A stretch of DNA of 40,457 bases, taken from the NCBI GenBank assembly GCA_023430045.1, contig JAEZCF010000118.1, positions 1-40,457 of the forward strand. The letters are read 5' to 3'. This stretch comes from Pseudomonadota bacterium (GTDB lineage: Bacteria > Pseudomonadota > Gammaproteobacteria > Xanthomonadales > Xanthomonadaceae). Of the stretch, positions 16,204 to 24,455 are shown piece after piece (position 1 is the stretch's first letter; the number at the start of each line of letters is the position of its first letter). Under the pieces are notes generated by a model that saw nothing but the letters and a program-made list of their open reading frames with translations, was not told where the DNA came from and made no database searches. The translations under genes were made by a program, and so were the position numbers.

Positions 16204-16635
16204 TCAGCCGGCGACGATGTACTGCTGAAGGTGGGCCAGTTCGCGCTGCTGGGCGTCGATGATCGCCTTGACCAGGTCGCCGATGGAGATCACGCCGACT
16301 ACCGAGCTGCCATCCACCACCGGCAGGTGTCGGATGCGATGCTCGGTGACCAGTTGCAGGCACCGTTCCACCGCCTCCCCCGGCGCCACCGTCACCAACT
16401 GCGAGGTCATGATGTCGGCGACCGGCGTATCGCGCGAGGAGCGTTCACGCAGCACGATCTTGCGCGCGTAATCACGCTCGGAAAGGATGCCGGCCAATCG
16501 TGGGCCTTCCATCACCAGCACCGCGCCGATGCCCTTCTCGGCCATCATCCGGATCGCGTCGATCACCGCCGCATCCGGAGGCACCGCGTGTACTTCAGGA
16601 GACTTGCCGTCCAACAGCTGCCGAACCGTGGTCAT
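16204..16635 (-). CDS. Tandem CBS-domain protein
   Basis: A 143-residue protein made of two CBS domains and little else. The first ends in IGAVLVMEGPRLAGILSERDYARK, the second in HRIRHLPVVDGSSVVGVISIGDLVK; both show the final G(I/V)(L/I)(S)xxD pattern of adenosine-nucleotide-binding CBS pairs. Stand-alone CBS proteins sense AMP, ATP or related ligands and regulate partner proteins; the partner is unknown. The start is well supported by a GGAGGG sequence upstream. It overlaps the 3' end of the glycosyltransferase gene by 41 bp in another frame, so it is the third gene of the mtgA operon and is probably translated by coupling. Confidence 0.92.
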   Translation of the reverse strand: MTTVRQLLDGKSPEVHAVPPDAAVIDAIRMMAEKGIGAVLVMEGPRLAGILSERDYARKIVLRERSSRDTPVADIMTSQLVTVAPGEAVERCLQLVTEHRIRHLPVVDGSSVVGVISIGDLVKAIIDAQQRELAHLQQYIVAG

Positions 16636-17611
16636 CCGCCTGCCCTCCCGGGGTGGGTTGGACCGAGTCTGCCACGCCCGGCGCGATGCAGGTGTCAACC
16701 AGGTACAGCGGCCGCTGCTTGGATTCCTCGTACAACCGTCCCAGGTACTCGCCGATCAACCCCAGTGCGATCAGCTGGACACCACCAAGGAACAGGATGA
16801 CCGCCATCATCGTCGGCCAGCCTGCGACGCGATCCCCATACAACGCGGCCTTCACCACCACGCCCAGAGCGAACAGGAAAGCGCCCGTCGCCGTGGCCAG
16901 CCCGAGGTAGGTCGCCGCGCGCAACGGCACCGTAGAAAAGCTGGTGATGCCTTCCAGCGCGAAATTCCACAGGCGCCACAGGCTGAATTTGCTGTCGCCC
17001 GCCACACGGGCATGGCGATGGTAGGGCACCGCAATGCGCCGATAACCGACCCAGCTGAAAAGCCCTTTCATGAACCGGTGGCGTTCGCGCAGCTCGCGCA
17101 GCGCCTGCAACGCACGCGGTGACAGCAGGCGGAAATCGCCGGTGTCGGCCGGGATGGGCGTTGGCGAAAGCTGGCCGATGACCCGGTAGAACATCCGCGC
17201 GGTGGCCCGCTTGGCCAGGCTTTCTCCGGCGCGTGCCAACCGTGTGCCGTACACGTTGTCGTAGCCTTCCCGCCAGCGTGCAATGAAGGCCGGGATCAGC
17301 TCCGGCGGATCCTGGCAATCGGCGTCCAGGATCATCGCCGCACCCTCGCGTACCTGGTCCAGACCTGCGGTCAGCGCGGACTCTTTGCCGAAGTTGCGCG
17401 ATAACCGCATTGCCGACACCCTCGGATCGCTGCGTGCAAGGTCACCGATACACCGCCAGGTGCCATCGTCGCTGCCGTCATCCACGTACATCACCCGCCC
17501 TTCGACATCGGGCAGCGCCGCGAACACGGCCACCAGCCGCGCATGCAATTGCGGCAAGGACGACTCCTCGTTGTAGGCGGCGACGACGACGGTCAGGCGA
17601 TCTGGGCTCAT
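16595..17611 (-). CDS. Family 2 glycosyltransferase, GtrB/dolichol-phosphate-type
   Basis: A 338-residue membrane enzyme that likely moves a sugar from a nucleotide donor to polyprenyl phosphate on the cytosolic face. GT-A motifs: VVVAAYNEESSLP, YVDDGSDDGT, DADCQDPPELI and DTGDFRLLS. Two transmembrane helices lie near residues 235-310 (AATYLGLATATGAFLFALGVV and a following hydrophobic segment ending LIGEYLGRLYEE), the usual GtrB/ArnC-like arrangement. The start MSPDRLTVVVAAYN is typical; upstream open sequence runs into mtgA. It begins 13 bp after the mtgA stop and ends inside the CBS gene. No flippase or second glycosyltransferase is adjacent, so the final glycan target is unknown. Confidence 0.92.
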   Translation of the reverse strand: MSPDRLTVVVAAYNEESSLPQLHARLVAVFAALPDVEGRVMYVDDGSDDGTWRCIGDLARSDPRVSAMRLSRNFGKESALTAGLDQVREGAAMILDADCQDPPELIPAFIARWREGYDNVYGTRLARAGESLAKRATARMFYRVIGQLSPTPIPADTGDFRLLSPRALQALRELRERHRFMKGLFSWVGYRRIAVPYHRHARVAGDSKFSLWRLWNFALEGITSFSTVPLRAATYLGLATATGAFLFALGVVVKAALYGDRVAGWPTMMAVILFLGGVQLIALGLIGEYLGRLYEESKQRPLYLVDTCIAPGVADSVQPTPGGQADDHGSAAVGRQVS

Positions 17612-17624
17612 CGTCGGATTGTAC

Positions 17625-18359
17625 TCAGTCGTCCTGCAGATACGCGCCGCCGCCCAGCTGGCGTGCCTGCCGCTGGATCCATGCGGCGCGCCGCTGCACG
17701 TACGGACCCGGGCGCGCGGCGTCATAGCGACGCGGAGACGGCAGTACGGCCGCCAGGCGCGCGCTTTCCGAGGCACTCAGCTGCGCGGCATCCTTGTTCC
17801 AGAACTGCCGTGCTGCGGCCTGCGCGCCATAGATGCCGTCGCCGAACTCGGCGATGTTCGCGTACATCTCAAGGATGCGCTGTTTCGGCCAGAAGGCTTC
17901 GATCAGCAGCGTGTACCAGGCCTCCAGTCCCTTGCGCACCCAGCTGCGTCCCTGCCAGAGAAACAGGTTCTTGGCGACCTGCTGGCTGATCGTGCTGGCG
18001 CCACGTACCCGGCCGCCCCGGGCATTGTGATCGCGCGCCTTCTCGATCGCCTGCAGGTCGAAACCACGATGCAGCGGAAACCGCTGGTCCTCGGCAGCTA
18101 CCAGCGAAATCGGCAGACTGGGCGCCATCCGTTGCAGGTCGCGCCACTGGTAGTGCAGCCGATATCCGCGGTCGCCTGCCATCAGTGCCTCGCCGTAGCG
18201 CCACAGCATCACCGTGGATACCGGCGGGTCGATGAAGCGCAGCGCCAGCACCTGCAGCACGCTGAGCCCGGCCAGTACCACCGGCACCCAGAGCAACCAG
18301 CGCCAACGTCGCCGCTTCCCGGTACTGTCCGCCTTGAGGTCCTGCCCGCCTGCCCCCAT
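17625..18359 (-). CDS. mtgA: Monofunctional peptidoglycan glycosyltransferase
   Basis: About 244 residues. It polymerises lipid II into glycan strands at the periplasmic face of the inner membrane. One N-terminal transmembrane anchor (WLLWVPVVLAGLSVLQVLAL) is followed by a GT51 domain with all main motifs: AAEDQRFPLHRGFD (catalytic Glu), RGASTISQQVAKNLFLW, RKGLEAWYTLLIE, and ILEMYANIAEFGDGIYG. No transpeptidase domain is present. Two starts are possible: ATG at 18371 has its purine-rich tract directly abutting, while ATG at 18359 has GGAG six bases upstream and is preferred. It heads an operon with a glycosyltransferase and a CBS protein and is divergent from hslO with only about 70 bp between. 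Confidence 0.95.
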   Translation of the reverse strand: MGAGGQDLKADSTGKRRRWRWLLWVPVVLAGLSVLQVLALRFIDPPVSTVMLWRYGEALMAGDRGYRLHYQWRDLQRMAPSLPISLVAAEDQRFPLHRGFDLQAIEKARDHNARGGRVRGASTISQQVAKNLFLWQGRSWVRKGLEAWYTLLIEAFWPKQRILEMYANIAEFGDGIYGAQAAARQFWNKDAAQLSASESARLAAVLPSPRRYDAARPGPYVQRRAAWIQRQARQLGGGAYLQDD

Positions 18360-18431
18360 CTGATGCTCCATCCCTTCGTCTACACGGCTGTCCGGCCATT
18401 ATCCGGCAACCGGCCAACCGCGCACATACCG

Positions 18432-19325
18432 ATGACCGATTCCAACGACTCGCTGTTCCGCTTCCTGCTGCCCGATGCCGGTGTTCGCGGCGTGCATGTC
18501 CGCCTGCAGGCGACGTGGCAGGAAATCCTGTCGCACGCACACTATCCGCCCACCGCGATGGAGATGCTGGGCGAAGCTCTGGCCGCCTCGGCGCTGTTCA
18601 CCGGTCACACCAAGATCGATGGTCGCCTGTCGATCCAGCTGCGCAGCAGCAGCTCGCTGCGCACCTTGTTTGCCGAATGCACCGCTGCCGGCACGCTGCG
18701 GGGCATCGCCCGCGTGGAAGATGGACAGGACGCCCCACGCGTGCTCACCGGGCTGGGCGAGGACGCCGTGCTCGCCATCACCATCGAAAACCCGGGCCTG
18801 GACCCGCGCGAGCCGCAGCGCTACCAGAGCCTGGTCGGCCTGCACGCACCGAGCCTGGATGAGGCATTCGAAGACTATTTCCGCCAGTCCGAGCAGCTGC
18901 CCACGCGCCTGTTGCTGGCCGCCAGCCCCGAAGGTGCCGCCGGGTTGCTGCTGCAGAAGCTCCCGGGCGACGAAGGCGACGAAGAAGGCTGGCACCGCGT
19001 CAACGCCCTGTTCGACACGCTGGGCAAGGCCGAACTGCTGGAAACGCCCGCCGAGGCGCTGGTGATCCGGCTGTTCCATGAGGAAAACGCCGAGGCGATG
19101 GGCACCCGGCCGCTGCGGTTCGCCTGCTCGTGCTCGCGGGACCGGGTGGCGGCGATGCTGCATTCGCTGGGTGAGGAAGAGGCCAGGGCCGCCGCCGAAC
19201 CTACCGGCGCAGTTGAGGTCCGTTGCGAATTCTGCGGACGGGAGTATCACTTTCCATTGACGGAATTCGAGATACTGTTTCACGGTGCCGATAGTGCCAT
19301 CCCGGCGCCCGAGCGCCTGCAGTAG
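18432..19325 (+). CDS. hslO: Hsp33 redox-regulated chaperonin
   Basis: A 297-residue cytosolic holdase chaperone activated by oxidative unfolding. The four zinc cysteines are present: Cys232 and Cys234 in FACSCSRDR and Cys265 and Cys268 in CEFCGREY, matching CxC and CxxC spacing. Conserved N-terminal regions are visible: SLFRFLLPDAGVRG, a GEALAASALFTGHTKIDGRLSIQL segment and GLGEDAVLAITIE. Typical length is about 290. ATG 18432 matches the family start; the long open frame upstream is antisense to mtgA. It is divergent from mtgA and followed by a separate promoter region, so it is probably monocistronic. Confidence 0.97.
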   Translation: MTDSNDSLFRFLLPDAGVRGVHVRLQATWQEILSHAHYPPTAMEMLGEALAASALFTGHTKIDGRLSIQLRSSSSLRTLFAECTAAGTLRGIARVEDGQDAPRVLTGLGEDAVLAITIENPGLDPREPQRYQSLVGLHAPSLDEAFEDYFRQSEQLPTRLLLAASPEGAAGLLLQKLPGDEGDEEGWHRVNALFDTLGKAELLETPAEALVIRLFHEENAEAMGTRPLRFACSCSRDRVAAMLHSLGEEEARAAAEPTGAVEVRCEFCGREYHFPLTEFEILFHGADSAIPAPERLQ

Positions 19326-19370
19326 CAGGCCCTACCGGCAGCGAGTTCGTGTTCTGGGGAGGACGGCGAC

Positions 19371-19399
19371 TTGTTAAAGAATCATAAACCGCCTACGCT
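19371..19399 (+). promoter_or_regulatory. Candidate sigma-70 promoter of the predicted exported protein
   Basis: TTGTTA (19371-19376), a 17-bp spacer and TACGCT (19394-19399) lie in an AT-rich island behind hslO. The -35 matches four of six consensus bases, the -10 three. The start would be near 19406, giving a leader of about 48 nt. Confidence 0.5.
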
Positions 19400-19453
19400 C
19401 CAGTTCCCGGCTTCCCGGGAACTTGCTGCATTTCCGTCTGTCTGACAGGTCCC

Positions 19454-20302
19454 ATGCGAAATCTTCTGCGTCTACCGCTGGCCCTCCTGATCGCCCTTGG
19501 CGCGGTCGCGGGTGCCCATGCGCAGGCCAAGGATACGCGGACCGTCCTTCCGGTATGGAACAAAGGCAGCGGCAAGGTGGAAGCCCTGCTCTACCTGGAA
19601 CCGACCGGCGAACAGGTGGCCGGTGCACGCTGGCACTTCGGCCGCAGTTCGCTGGACGCGGCGTTCGGCCTGTCCTCGGGCGATTCGCTTGGCCTGCTCT
19701 GCAACAGCAGCCGTGGCACCAGCATCAGCGGGCTGGCCAGCCACTGCATGCTGGCCAGCCTGGGCGACGACGAAGACACGCTGTCGCGTCGCTTCAGCGG
19801 CACCGCCGCATTCAATACCTCCGGCGGGCGCGTCGGCCTGACCGCCGGCACAGGTCGCGATACGCTGCCGGCTTGGCTGGCCGGGCCCAACAAATCTCCG
19901 TCCCTGCGCGCCGAGCAGAATGACCTGACCGTCTTCGGCCAGAAGAACATCGGTCGGGAAGGATTTGTTTCCATCGGTGGCACCTACGCCAAGGCGCGCC
20001 TGGTTCCACTCGCCGATGCGTCACCGTCCATCGTGAATCGTTGGGACAGCAAGAGCCTCAGTCTGGGTGCCGGGTACGGCAATTTCAGCGGCAACATCAT
20101 CGGACGTGTAGTCGATGTACCTGGACAGCCCGGAAAATGGGAAGGCCTGGGCCTGGGACTGACCTGGCGTACGCCCTGGTCCGGGCAGCTGACCGTAGGT
20201 GCCGAGAACGTCGTAAGCCGAGGCAAGAATCCATTCTCACCACGGAATGAGAGCAACGATGACGGCACCGTGCCTTACGTTCGCTACGAGCAGGATCTGT
20301 AA
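19454..20302 (+). CDS. Predicted exported protein, possible outer-membrane barrel
   Basis: A 282-residue protein I do not recognise. It has a clear signal peptide (MRNLLRLPLALLIALGAVAG ending AHA-Q). The mature part is rich in short alternating strands (ARWHFGRSSLDAAFGL, GFVSIGGTYAKARLVP, SLSLGAGYGNFSGNIIGRV, GLGLGLTWRTPWSGQLTVGA) and ends YVRYEQDL, which suggests an outer-membrane beta-barrel or a periplasmic beta-protein. Two cysteines (LLCNSS and SHCMLA) lie about 23 residues apart and may form a disulfide. It has its own candidate promoter and an intrinsic terminator, so it is a single-gene unit. The following TonB receptor is separately expressed, and a functional link is not shown. Confidence 0.8.
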   Translation: MRNLLRLPLALLIALGAVAGAHAQAKDTRTVLPVWNKGSGKVEALLYLEPTGEQVAGARWHFGRSSLDAAFGLSSGDSLGLLCNSSRGTSISGLASHCMLASLGDDEDTLSRRFSGTAAFNTSGGRVGLTAGTGRDTLPAWLAGPNKSPSLRAEQNDLTVFGQKNIGREGFVSIGGTYAKARLVPLADASPSIVNRWDSKSLSLGAGYGNFSGNIIGRVVDVPGQPGKWEGLGLGLTWRTPWSGQLTVGAENVVSRGKNPFSPRNESNDDGTVPYVRYEQDL

Positions 20303-20332
20303 CAAGCTGATTCAAATCAATTTTTTTTGACG

Positions 20333-20357
20333 AACGCCCCGCCTGCCGGGGCGTTTT
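20333..20357 (+). terminator. Intrinsic terminator
   Basis: AACGCCCC pairs with GGGGCGTT (20348-20355) and the T-run continues to 20357. It lies 30 bp behind the predicted exported protein gene. A T8 tract before the hairpin (20321-20328) gives some symmetry, but no minus-strand gene needs it. Confidence 0.75.
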
Positions 20358-20542
20358 CGTGTGCGGGCGTCGTCAGCGGCTTTGCCGAATTTCACCAAAA
20401 TCACGCGATTCATTAACAAAGCTTTAATTTTACAAAAGACGGAAGTAGTATCGGGCTCAGCCCATCGAAACTTGGAAGCGCACTTCGCTTCCTTCGGGGG
20501 CCACACCACGTAGCTACCAAGATCCCTTGGAGAGAGAGCCCA
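20358..20542 (+). promoter_or_regulatory. AT-rich promoter and leader region of the TonB receptor
   Basis: The stretch 20395-20450 is markedly AT-rich for this genome (CATTAACAAAGCTTTAATTT at 20411-20430) and probably holds the promoter; TAGTAT (20446-20451) is a possible -10, but no clear -35 fits. The leader contains a 7-bp hairpin GGAAGCG-CACTT-CGCTTCC (20474-20492). A strong purine ribosome-binding site GGAGAGAGAG (20529-20538) precedes the start codon. Confidence 0.5.
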
Positions 20543-23500
20543 ATGAACCGCAACAGCAACAAACTGCGTGACGCTGTCGTCATCGCGCTGATCACCAGCG
20601 CTGCCGGCACCGGCACCGCCATTGCGCAGGAAGCGTCCGGCACCACCAACCTTGACCGCATCTCGGTGACGGGTTCGCGTATCCGCCAGGTCGACGTCGA
20701 AACCGCGCAGCCGGTGCTGACGATTTCCCGCCAGGACATCCAGAACCAGGGCTTCAGCTCGGTCGGCGACATCCTGCAGAACATCTCCGCCGCAGGTAGT
20801 CCGAACTTCAGCCGCGCCTCGCCGCTGACCTCCAACCAGGAGGCTGGTGGTCAGTACATCGACCTGCGCAATCTGGGCGCCCAGCGCACCCTGGTGCTGG
20901 TCAACGGCAAGCGTCTGGGCATCACGCCGGATGGTTACCAGGATATCTCTGTCATTCCCACCTCCATGGTCGAGCGCATCGACGTCCTGAAGGACGGCGC
21001 CTCTTCCATCTATGGTTCCGACGCCATGGCCGGCGTGATCAACATCATCACCCGCAGGAATTTCGACGGCGCTGAAGTCAACGTCTACAAGGGCCAGTAC
21101 AGCCAGGGCGATGGCGAAAAGGAAACCTACGACTTCGTGATGGGCTTCTCGGGTGACCGTGGCTCGCTGACCGTGGGTGCGGAGTACCACAAGGAAGAAG
21201 GCGTCTGGGCAAAGGATCGTCCGTTCACTGCCGACACCTATCCGGTCTGGGATCCGGCCTCCTCGCTGACCCCGGTCGGCCAGTACGGCAACTACAACCG
21301 CAATGCTAACCAGTTCCAGCGTAATGCGGACGGCACCCTGCGCCTGAACGCCGCCGGCAACCCGGTGCGCCAGGCAGCGGCGTGGTCGGTCGCCAACCGT
21401 GGCAGCGATGCCATCGGCGCGGACGACTTCCATCCGCAGACGGCGGCCGACCAGAGTCGTTCGTCCGACCAGATGCACCTGCTGACCCCGCTGGAGCGTC
21501 GTTCGCTGTTTGTCAGCGGCAACTACGATGTCACCGACAACGTGCGCTTCAGCACTGATCTGTCCTACACCAAGCGCCAGTCGCAGCGTCAGATCGCCGG
21601 TTATCCGCTGCAGTCCTCGGCGTTCGGCGTACCGATGGCCGGCGCGGTCTACCAGACCAATCCGGATGGCAGCCGTACGCTGGTGAGCAACGGCAGCTAC
21701 TTCAACCCGAATGGCAACCGTGACTTCTATTCGGCCGACGTCGCCGGCTATGTGGACGAAAACGGTGAGCCGCTCTTCGTCCAGACCAACGACGTCGACT
21801 TCCGTCGTCGTGGCTGGGAGGTCCCGCGTACCACCGATTCGACGCTGACAACCTGGCGCTTCACCGCGGCCTTGGAAGGCGCCTTCGAAATCGGCGACCG
21901 CTACTTCAACTGGGATGTCGGTTACCTGTACAACGAGAACGAGTCGTTGCTGGTCAACAACGGCAACTTCTACATTCCGGCTGTTGCAGCAGCGGTGGGT
22001 CCGTCGTTCATGAACGCACAGGGCCAGGTTGTCTGCGGCACGCAGGGTGTTGGTGGACGTCCCGACAACGTGATCGACGGCTGCGTGCCGTGGAATCCGT
22101 ATGCGGGCTATGGCGCAGGCAGCGAACAGTACTCGCTGTCCGATCCGGACGTGCAGAACTACCTGTTCCGCGAAGAGCACGCGACTGGCAAGACCAGCAC
22201 CCACAACTATTTCGCCAACCTGTCCGGCACCATCGTGCCGCTGCCGGCCGGCGACCTGGGCTTTGCGGTGGGCTACGAGTACCGCAAGGAAGACGGCGCA
22301 TTCAACCCGGATGCGATCGCTCAGTCGGGTGACTCCACCAATCTTGCCTCCGGTCCGACCAAGGGTTCGTACTCGGTCGACGAGTTCTACCTGGAACTCA
22401 ACGTGCCGATTCTGGCGGACCTGCCGTTTGCCAAGGAACTGACGCTGGACGTGGCGACCCGCTACTCCGACTTCAGCAGCTTCGGCGATACCACCAACAA
22501 CAAGTTCGGCCTGAAGTGGCGTCCGATCGACGACCTGCTGATCCGCGGCACCTATGCTGAAGGCTTCCGCGCTCCGACCATCGGTGATCTCTACGGCGGC
22601 ACGTCGCAGACCTTCCCGACCAACTTCGTCGATCCGTGCGACAGCGTCTATGGTGACGTTGGCGGAAGCGCACGTTGCGTCCAGGATGTCGGTGCCGGCT
22701 ATCGCCAGTTGTCGCAGGGCTTCGTTCCCACGACTGGACGCGCTGCACAGAGCCCGGTCCCGTTCACCTCCGGCTCGAATCCGCTGCTGACTCCGGAAAT
22801 GTCCGAGTCCAAGACCATCGGTTTTGTGTACAGCCCGAGCTATGTCAGCGGCCTGACCGTTGGTGTCGACTGGTGGAGCATCCGCATCGACAACACCATC
22901 GTCAGCGACAGCCCGAACCTGATCATGGAAGACTGCTACGTCCGCCTGATCGAGTCGCGCTGCGCCATGTTCAGCCGTGACCCGAACAACGGCAACATCG
23001 TTGGCACGCTGAATTACGGCAACCGCAACGCGGGTTACACCGAAACGGAAGGCTTCGATTTCGATATCGGCTACATCCGTGACACCGACTGGGGCCGTTT
23101 CTCGCTCAAGTCGGCCACCACGTATGTCGGCAAGTACGAAGAGAAGTCCACCGATGACGAAGATGCAGTGCCGTCGCAGGTCAACGGCTTCGGTGCCTCC
23201 TTCCGGGTGCGCTCGAACCTGGGCCTGGGCTGGAGCCTGAACGACTGGTCGGTCAACTGGAACCTGCGCTACTACTCCGGCACCAAGGAAAGCTGCCGCT
23301 TCACCACGCGCTGCACCCTGCCGGACTACAGCGCTCCTGACACTCTGGGCGTCATCTCGCCGCAGACGGAACTGGGTGCAGTGACGTTCCACGACGTCCA
23401 GGTGTCCTACGCTGCACCGTGGAATGCGAACATCTCGGTCGGTGCGAACAACGTGTTCAACAAGATCGGCCCGATGATGACCTCGCAGCCGAGCTCGAAC

Positions 23501-23566
23501 TTCTCGTACTACGGCGGCTATGACATCGGTCGCTTCCTGTATCTGAAGTACAACCAGAAGTTCTGA
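20543..23566 (+). CDS. TonB-dependent outer-membrane receptor (Oar-like)
   Basis: A 1007-residue receptor. The signal peptide ends near GTAIAQ-EA. A TonB-box-like LDRISVTGSRI follows at about residue 40, then the plug domain (QDIQNQGFSSVGDILQNI, YIDLRNLGAQRTLVLVNGKR, MVERIDVLKDGASSIYGSDA, MAGVINIITRRNF). The remainder is a 22-strand barrel (DDLLIRGTYAEGFRAPTIGDLYGG, TVGVDWWSIRID) ending in YLKYNQKF with the required C-terminal Phe. Several cysteine pairs in the barrel half (VDPCDS/ARCVQD, EDCYVRLIESRCAM, ESCRFTTRCTL) probably form loop disulfides. Xanthomonads carry many such receptors for sugars, peptides or metals; the substrate here is not evident. It is a single-gene unit with a strong terminator. 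Confidence 0.95.
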   Translation: MNRNSNKLRDAVVIALITSAAGTGTAIAQEASGTTNLDRISVTGSRIRQVDVETAQPVLTISRQDIQNQGFSSVGDILQNISAAGSPNFSRASPLTSNQEAGGQYIDLRNLGAQRTLVLVNGKRLGITPDGYQDISVIPTSMVERIDVLKDGASSIYGSDAMAGVINIITRRNFDGAEVNVYKGQYSQGDGEKETYDFVMGFSGDRGSLTVGAEYHKEEGVWAKDRPFTADTYPVWDPASSLTPVGQYGNYNRNANQFQRNADGTLRLNAAGNPVRQAAAWSVANRGSDAIGADDFHPQTAADQSRSSDQMHLLTPLERRSLFVSGNYDVTDNVRFSTDLSYTKRQSQRQIAGYPLQSSAFGVPMAGAVYQTNPDGSRTLVSNGSYFNPNGNRDFYSADVAGYVDENGEPLFVQTNDVDFRRRGWEVPRTTDSTLTTWRFTAALEGAFEIGDRYFNWDVGYLYNENESLLVNNGNFYIPAVAAAVGPSFMNAQGQVVCGTQGVGGRPDNVIDGCVPWNPYAGYGAGSEQYSLSDPDVQNYLFREEHATGKTSTHNYFANLSGTIVPLPAGDLGFAVGYEYRKEDGAFNPDAIAQSGDSTNLASGPTKGSYSVDEFYLELNVPILADLPFAKELTLDVATRYSDFSSFGDTTNNKFGLKWRPIDDLLIRGTYAEGFRAPTIGDLYGGTSQTFPTNFVDPCDSVYGDVGGSARCVQDVGAGYRQLSQGFVPTTGRAAQSPVPFTSGSNPLLTPEMSESKTIGFVYSPSYVSGLTVGVDWWSIRIDNTIVSDSPNLIMEDCYVRLIESRCAMFSRDPNNGNIVGTLNYGNRNAGYTETEGFDFDIGYIRDTDWGRFSLKSATTYVGKYEEKSTDDEDAVPSQVNGFGASFRVRSNLGLGWSLNDWSVNWNLRYYSGTKESCRFTTRCTLPDYSAPDTLGVISPQTELGAVTFHDVQVSYAAPWNANISVGANNVFNKIGPMMTSQPSSNFSYYGGYDIGRFLYLKYNQKF

Positions 23567-23594
23567 TCGATCCATTGATCAGTAACACCTGAAG

Positions 23595-23624
23595 CAACGG
23601 CCCCGAAAGGGGCCGTTGTCTTTT
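23595..23624 (+). terminator. Intrinsic terminator of the TonB receptor
   Basis: A perfect 10-bp stem CAACGGCCCC / GGGGCCGTTG with a GAAA loop, followed by TCTTTT, begins 28 bp after the stop codon. Confidence 0.9.
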
Positions 23625-23663
23625 CCGCGATCGGTGCCGGACGCGGCACTGGCGGCCGGCAAC

Positions 23664-23692
23664 AAAAAAGGCCGCGACATCCTCGCGGCCTT
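23664..23692 (-). terminator. Intrinsic terminator of the TetR gene
   Basis: On the minus strand AAGGCCGCGA pairs with TCGCGGCCTT around a 5-nt loop and is followed by a T-run (A-tract 23664-23669 on the plus strand). It ends the tetR transcript 29 bp after its stop codon. Confidence 0.9.
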
Positions 23693-23721
23693 GCTGCCTG
23701 CAGCGTGGCGTACCCGGGAAC

Positions 23722-24321
23722 TCAGCCCGGGATCAGCGTCTCGATCACGTGTTCCACGTAGGCTTCGAATTCCTCGCGCGCCTGCTTCGGCTGCTGCAGC
23801 TGCAGGGACAGCTGCAGGAAACCGACATAGGCCGCATAGGCCAGTCGTGCGCGGTGGCGCGCGTCCGTGGACGCCAGCCCCGACTGGCGGAACGAGGCGA
23901 TCAGGTAATCCATGCGGCGCTGCGAGACGCGATCGATCACCGGCCGCACCATCGGGTGATCCAGCGCCTTCAGCAGTTCACTGTAGATGATGTGCGGCTG
24001 CACCTCGTGCGCCACCACCTGAAACAACTGCCGCAGCCGGACGCGCGGGTCCGGCACTTCTTCCAGGCTGCCGAATACCTGCTCCTGCTCGAACAGTTCC
24101 CAGCGCTCCAGCGCCGCCTGCAGCAACGCATCGCGCGAAGGGAAATGCCAATAGAAGCTGCCCTTGGTCACGCCCAGACGCCGCGCCAATGGCTCCACCG
24201 CCACCGCGCTGACGCCCTGCTCAGCGATGAGATCGAGGGCCGCCTGGGCCCAGTCTTCCGCACTCAGGCGGCTGTTGCGGCCAGCGCGGGTGTCGCTGGC
24301 GGGATTTTCGGGTTCGCTCAT
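23722..24321 (-). CDS. TetR-family transcriptional regulator
   Basis: 199 residues. The N-terminal helix-turn-helix is typical: WAQAALDLIAEQGVSAVAVEPLARRLGVTKGSFYWHFPSRDALLQAALERWE (split across residues 24-75). The C-terminal all-helical domain, with no recognised specificity, would bind a small ligand and mediate dimerisation. It is divergent from an alpha/beta-hydrolase and fadE, so an acyl-CoA or fatty-acid-related ligand is a reasonable inference. The start MSEPENPAS gives the standard length; there is no clear ribosome-binding site. A TATGGT at the -10 distance for a start near the ATG overlaps a CCATAC element, hinting at autorepression. The shared spacer holds further copies of the element. 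Confidence 0.93.
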   Translation of the reverse strand: MSEPENPASDTRAGRNSRLSAEDWAQAALDLIAEQGVSAVAVEPLARRLGVTKGSFYWHFPSRDALLQAALERWELFEQEQVFGSLEEVPDPRVRLRQLFQVVAHEVQPHIIYSELLKALDHPMVRPVIDRVSQRRMDYLIASFRQSGLASTDARHRARLAYAAYVGFLQLSLQLQQPKQAREEFEAYVEHVIETLIPG

Positions 24322-24333
24322 CGGTTGATTTAA

Positions 24334-24361
24334 CCATACGGCGCAGTTCGTTGCAGTATGC
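24334..24361. promoter_or_regulatory. Operator-like inverted repeat near tetR
   Basis: CCATACG (24334-24340) and AGTATGC (24355-24361) are inverted copies of the element seen near the hydrolase promoter, but 14 bp apart instead of 4, a difference of 10 bp or about one helical turn. The left arm overlaps the possible -10 (TATGGT) of tetR. Confidence 0.45.
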
Positions 24362-24412
24362 GTATGCAAAAGCACGCCGGATACCTCGCTGGCCGTTGCG
24401 CGCTGCGACGCA

Positions 24413-24430
24413 CCATACCGTGCAGTATTG
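24413..24430. promoter_or_regulatory. Operator-like palindrome over the -35 element
   Basis: CCATACC-GTGC-AGTATTG, an imperfect 7-4-7 palindrome. Its right end overlaps the TTGACA -35 (24428-24433) of the hydrolase-fadE operon. It matches the second copy at 24449-24466, 36 bp further on, in 12 of 14 arm positions. Confidence 0.65.
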
Positions 24431-24455
24431 ACATCTGGCAGGGGCAATCCATACT
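24428..24455 (+). promoter_or_regulatory. Sigma-70 promoter of the hydrolase-fadE operon
   Basis: A perfect TTGACA (24428-24433), a 16-bp spacer and CATACT (24450-24455, four of six matches). The predicted RNA start, about 7 bp downstream, coincides with the start codon at 24463, so the mRNA would have no leader. Confidence 0.65.

Noticed and set aside
20312..23575. A 1087-codon open frame antisense to the TonB receptor
   Set aside because: The receptor has full family motifs from signal peptide to C-terminal Phe. The antisense frame is open because of codon bias in GC-rich DNA and reads as low-complexity V/R/A/D sequence without domains.
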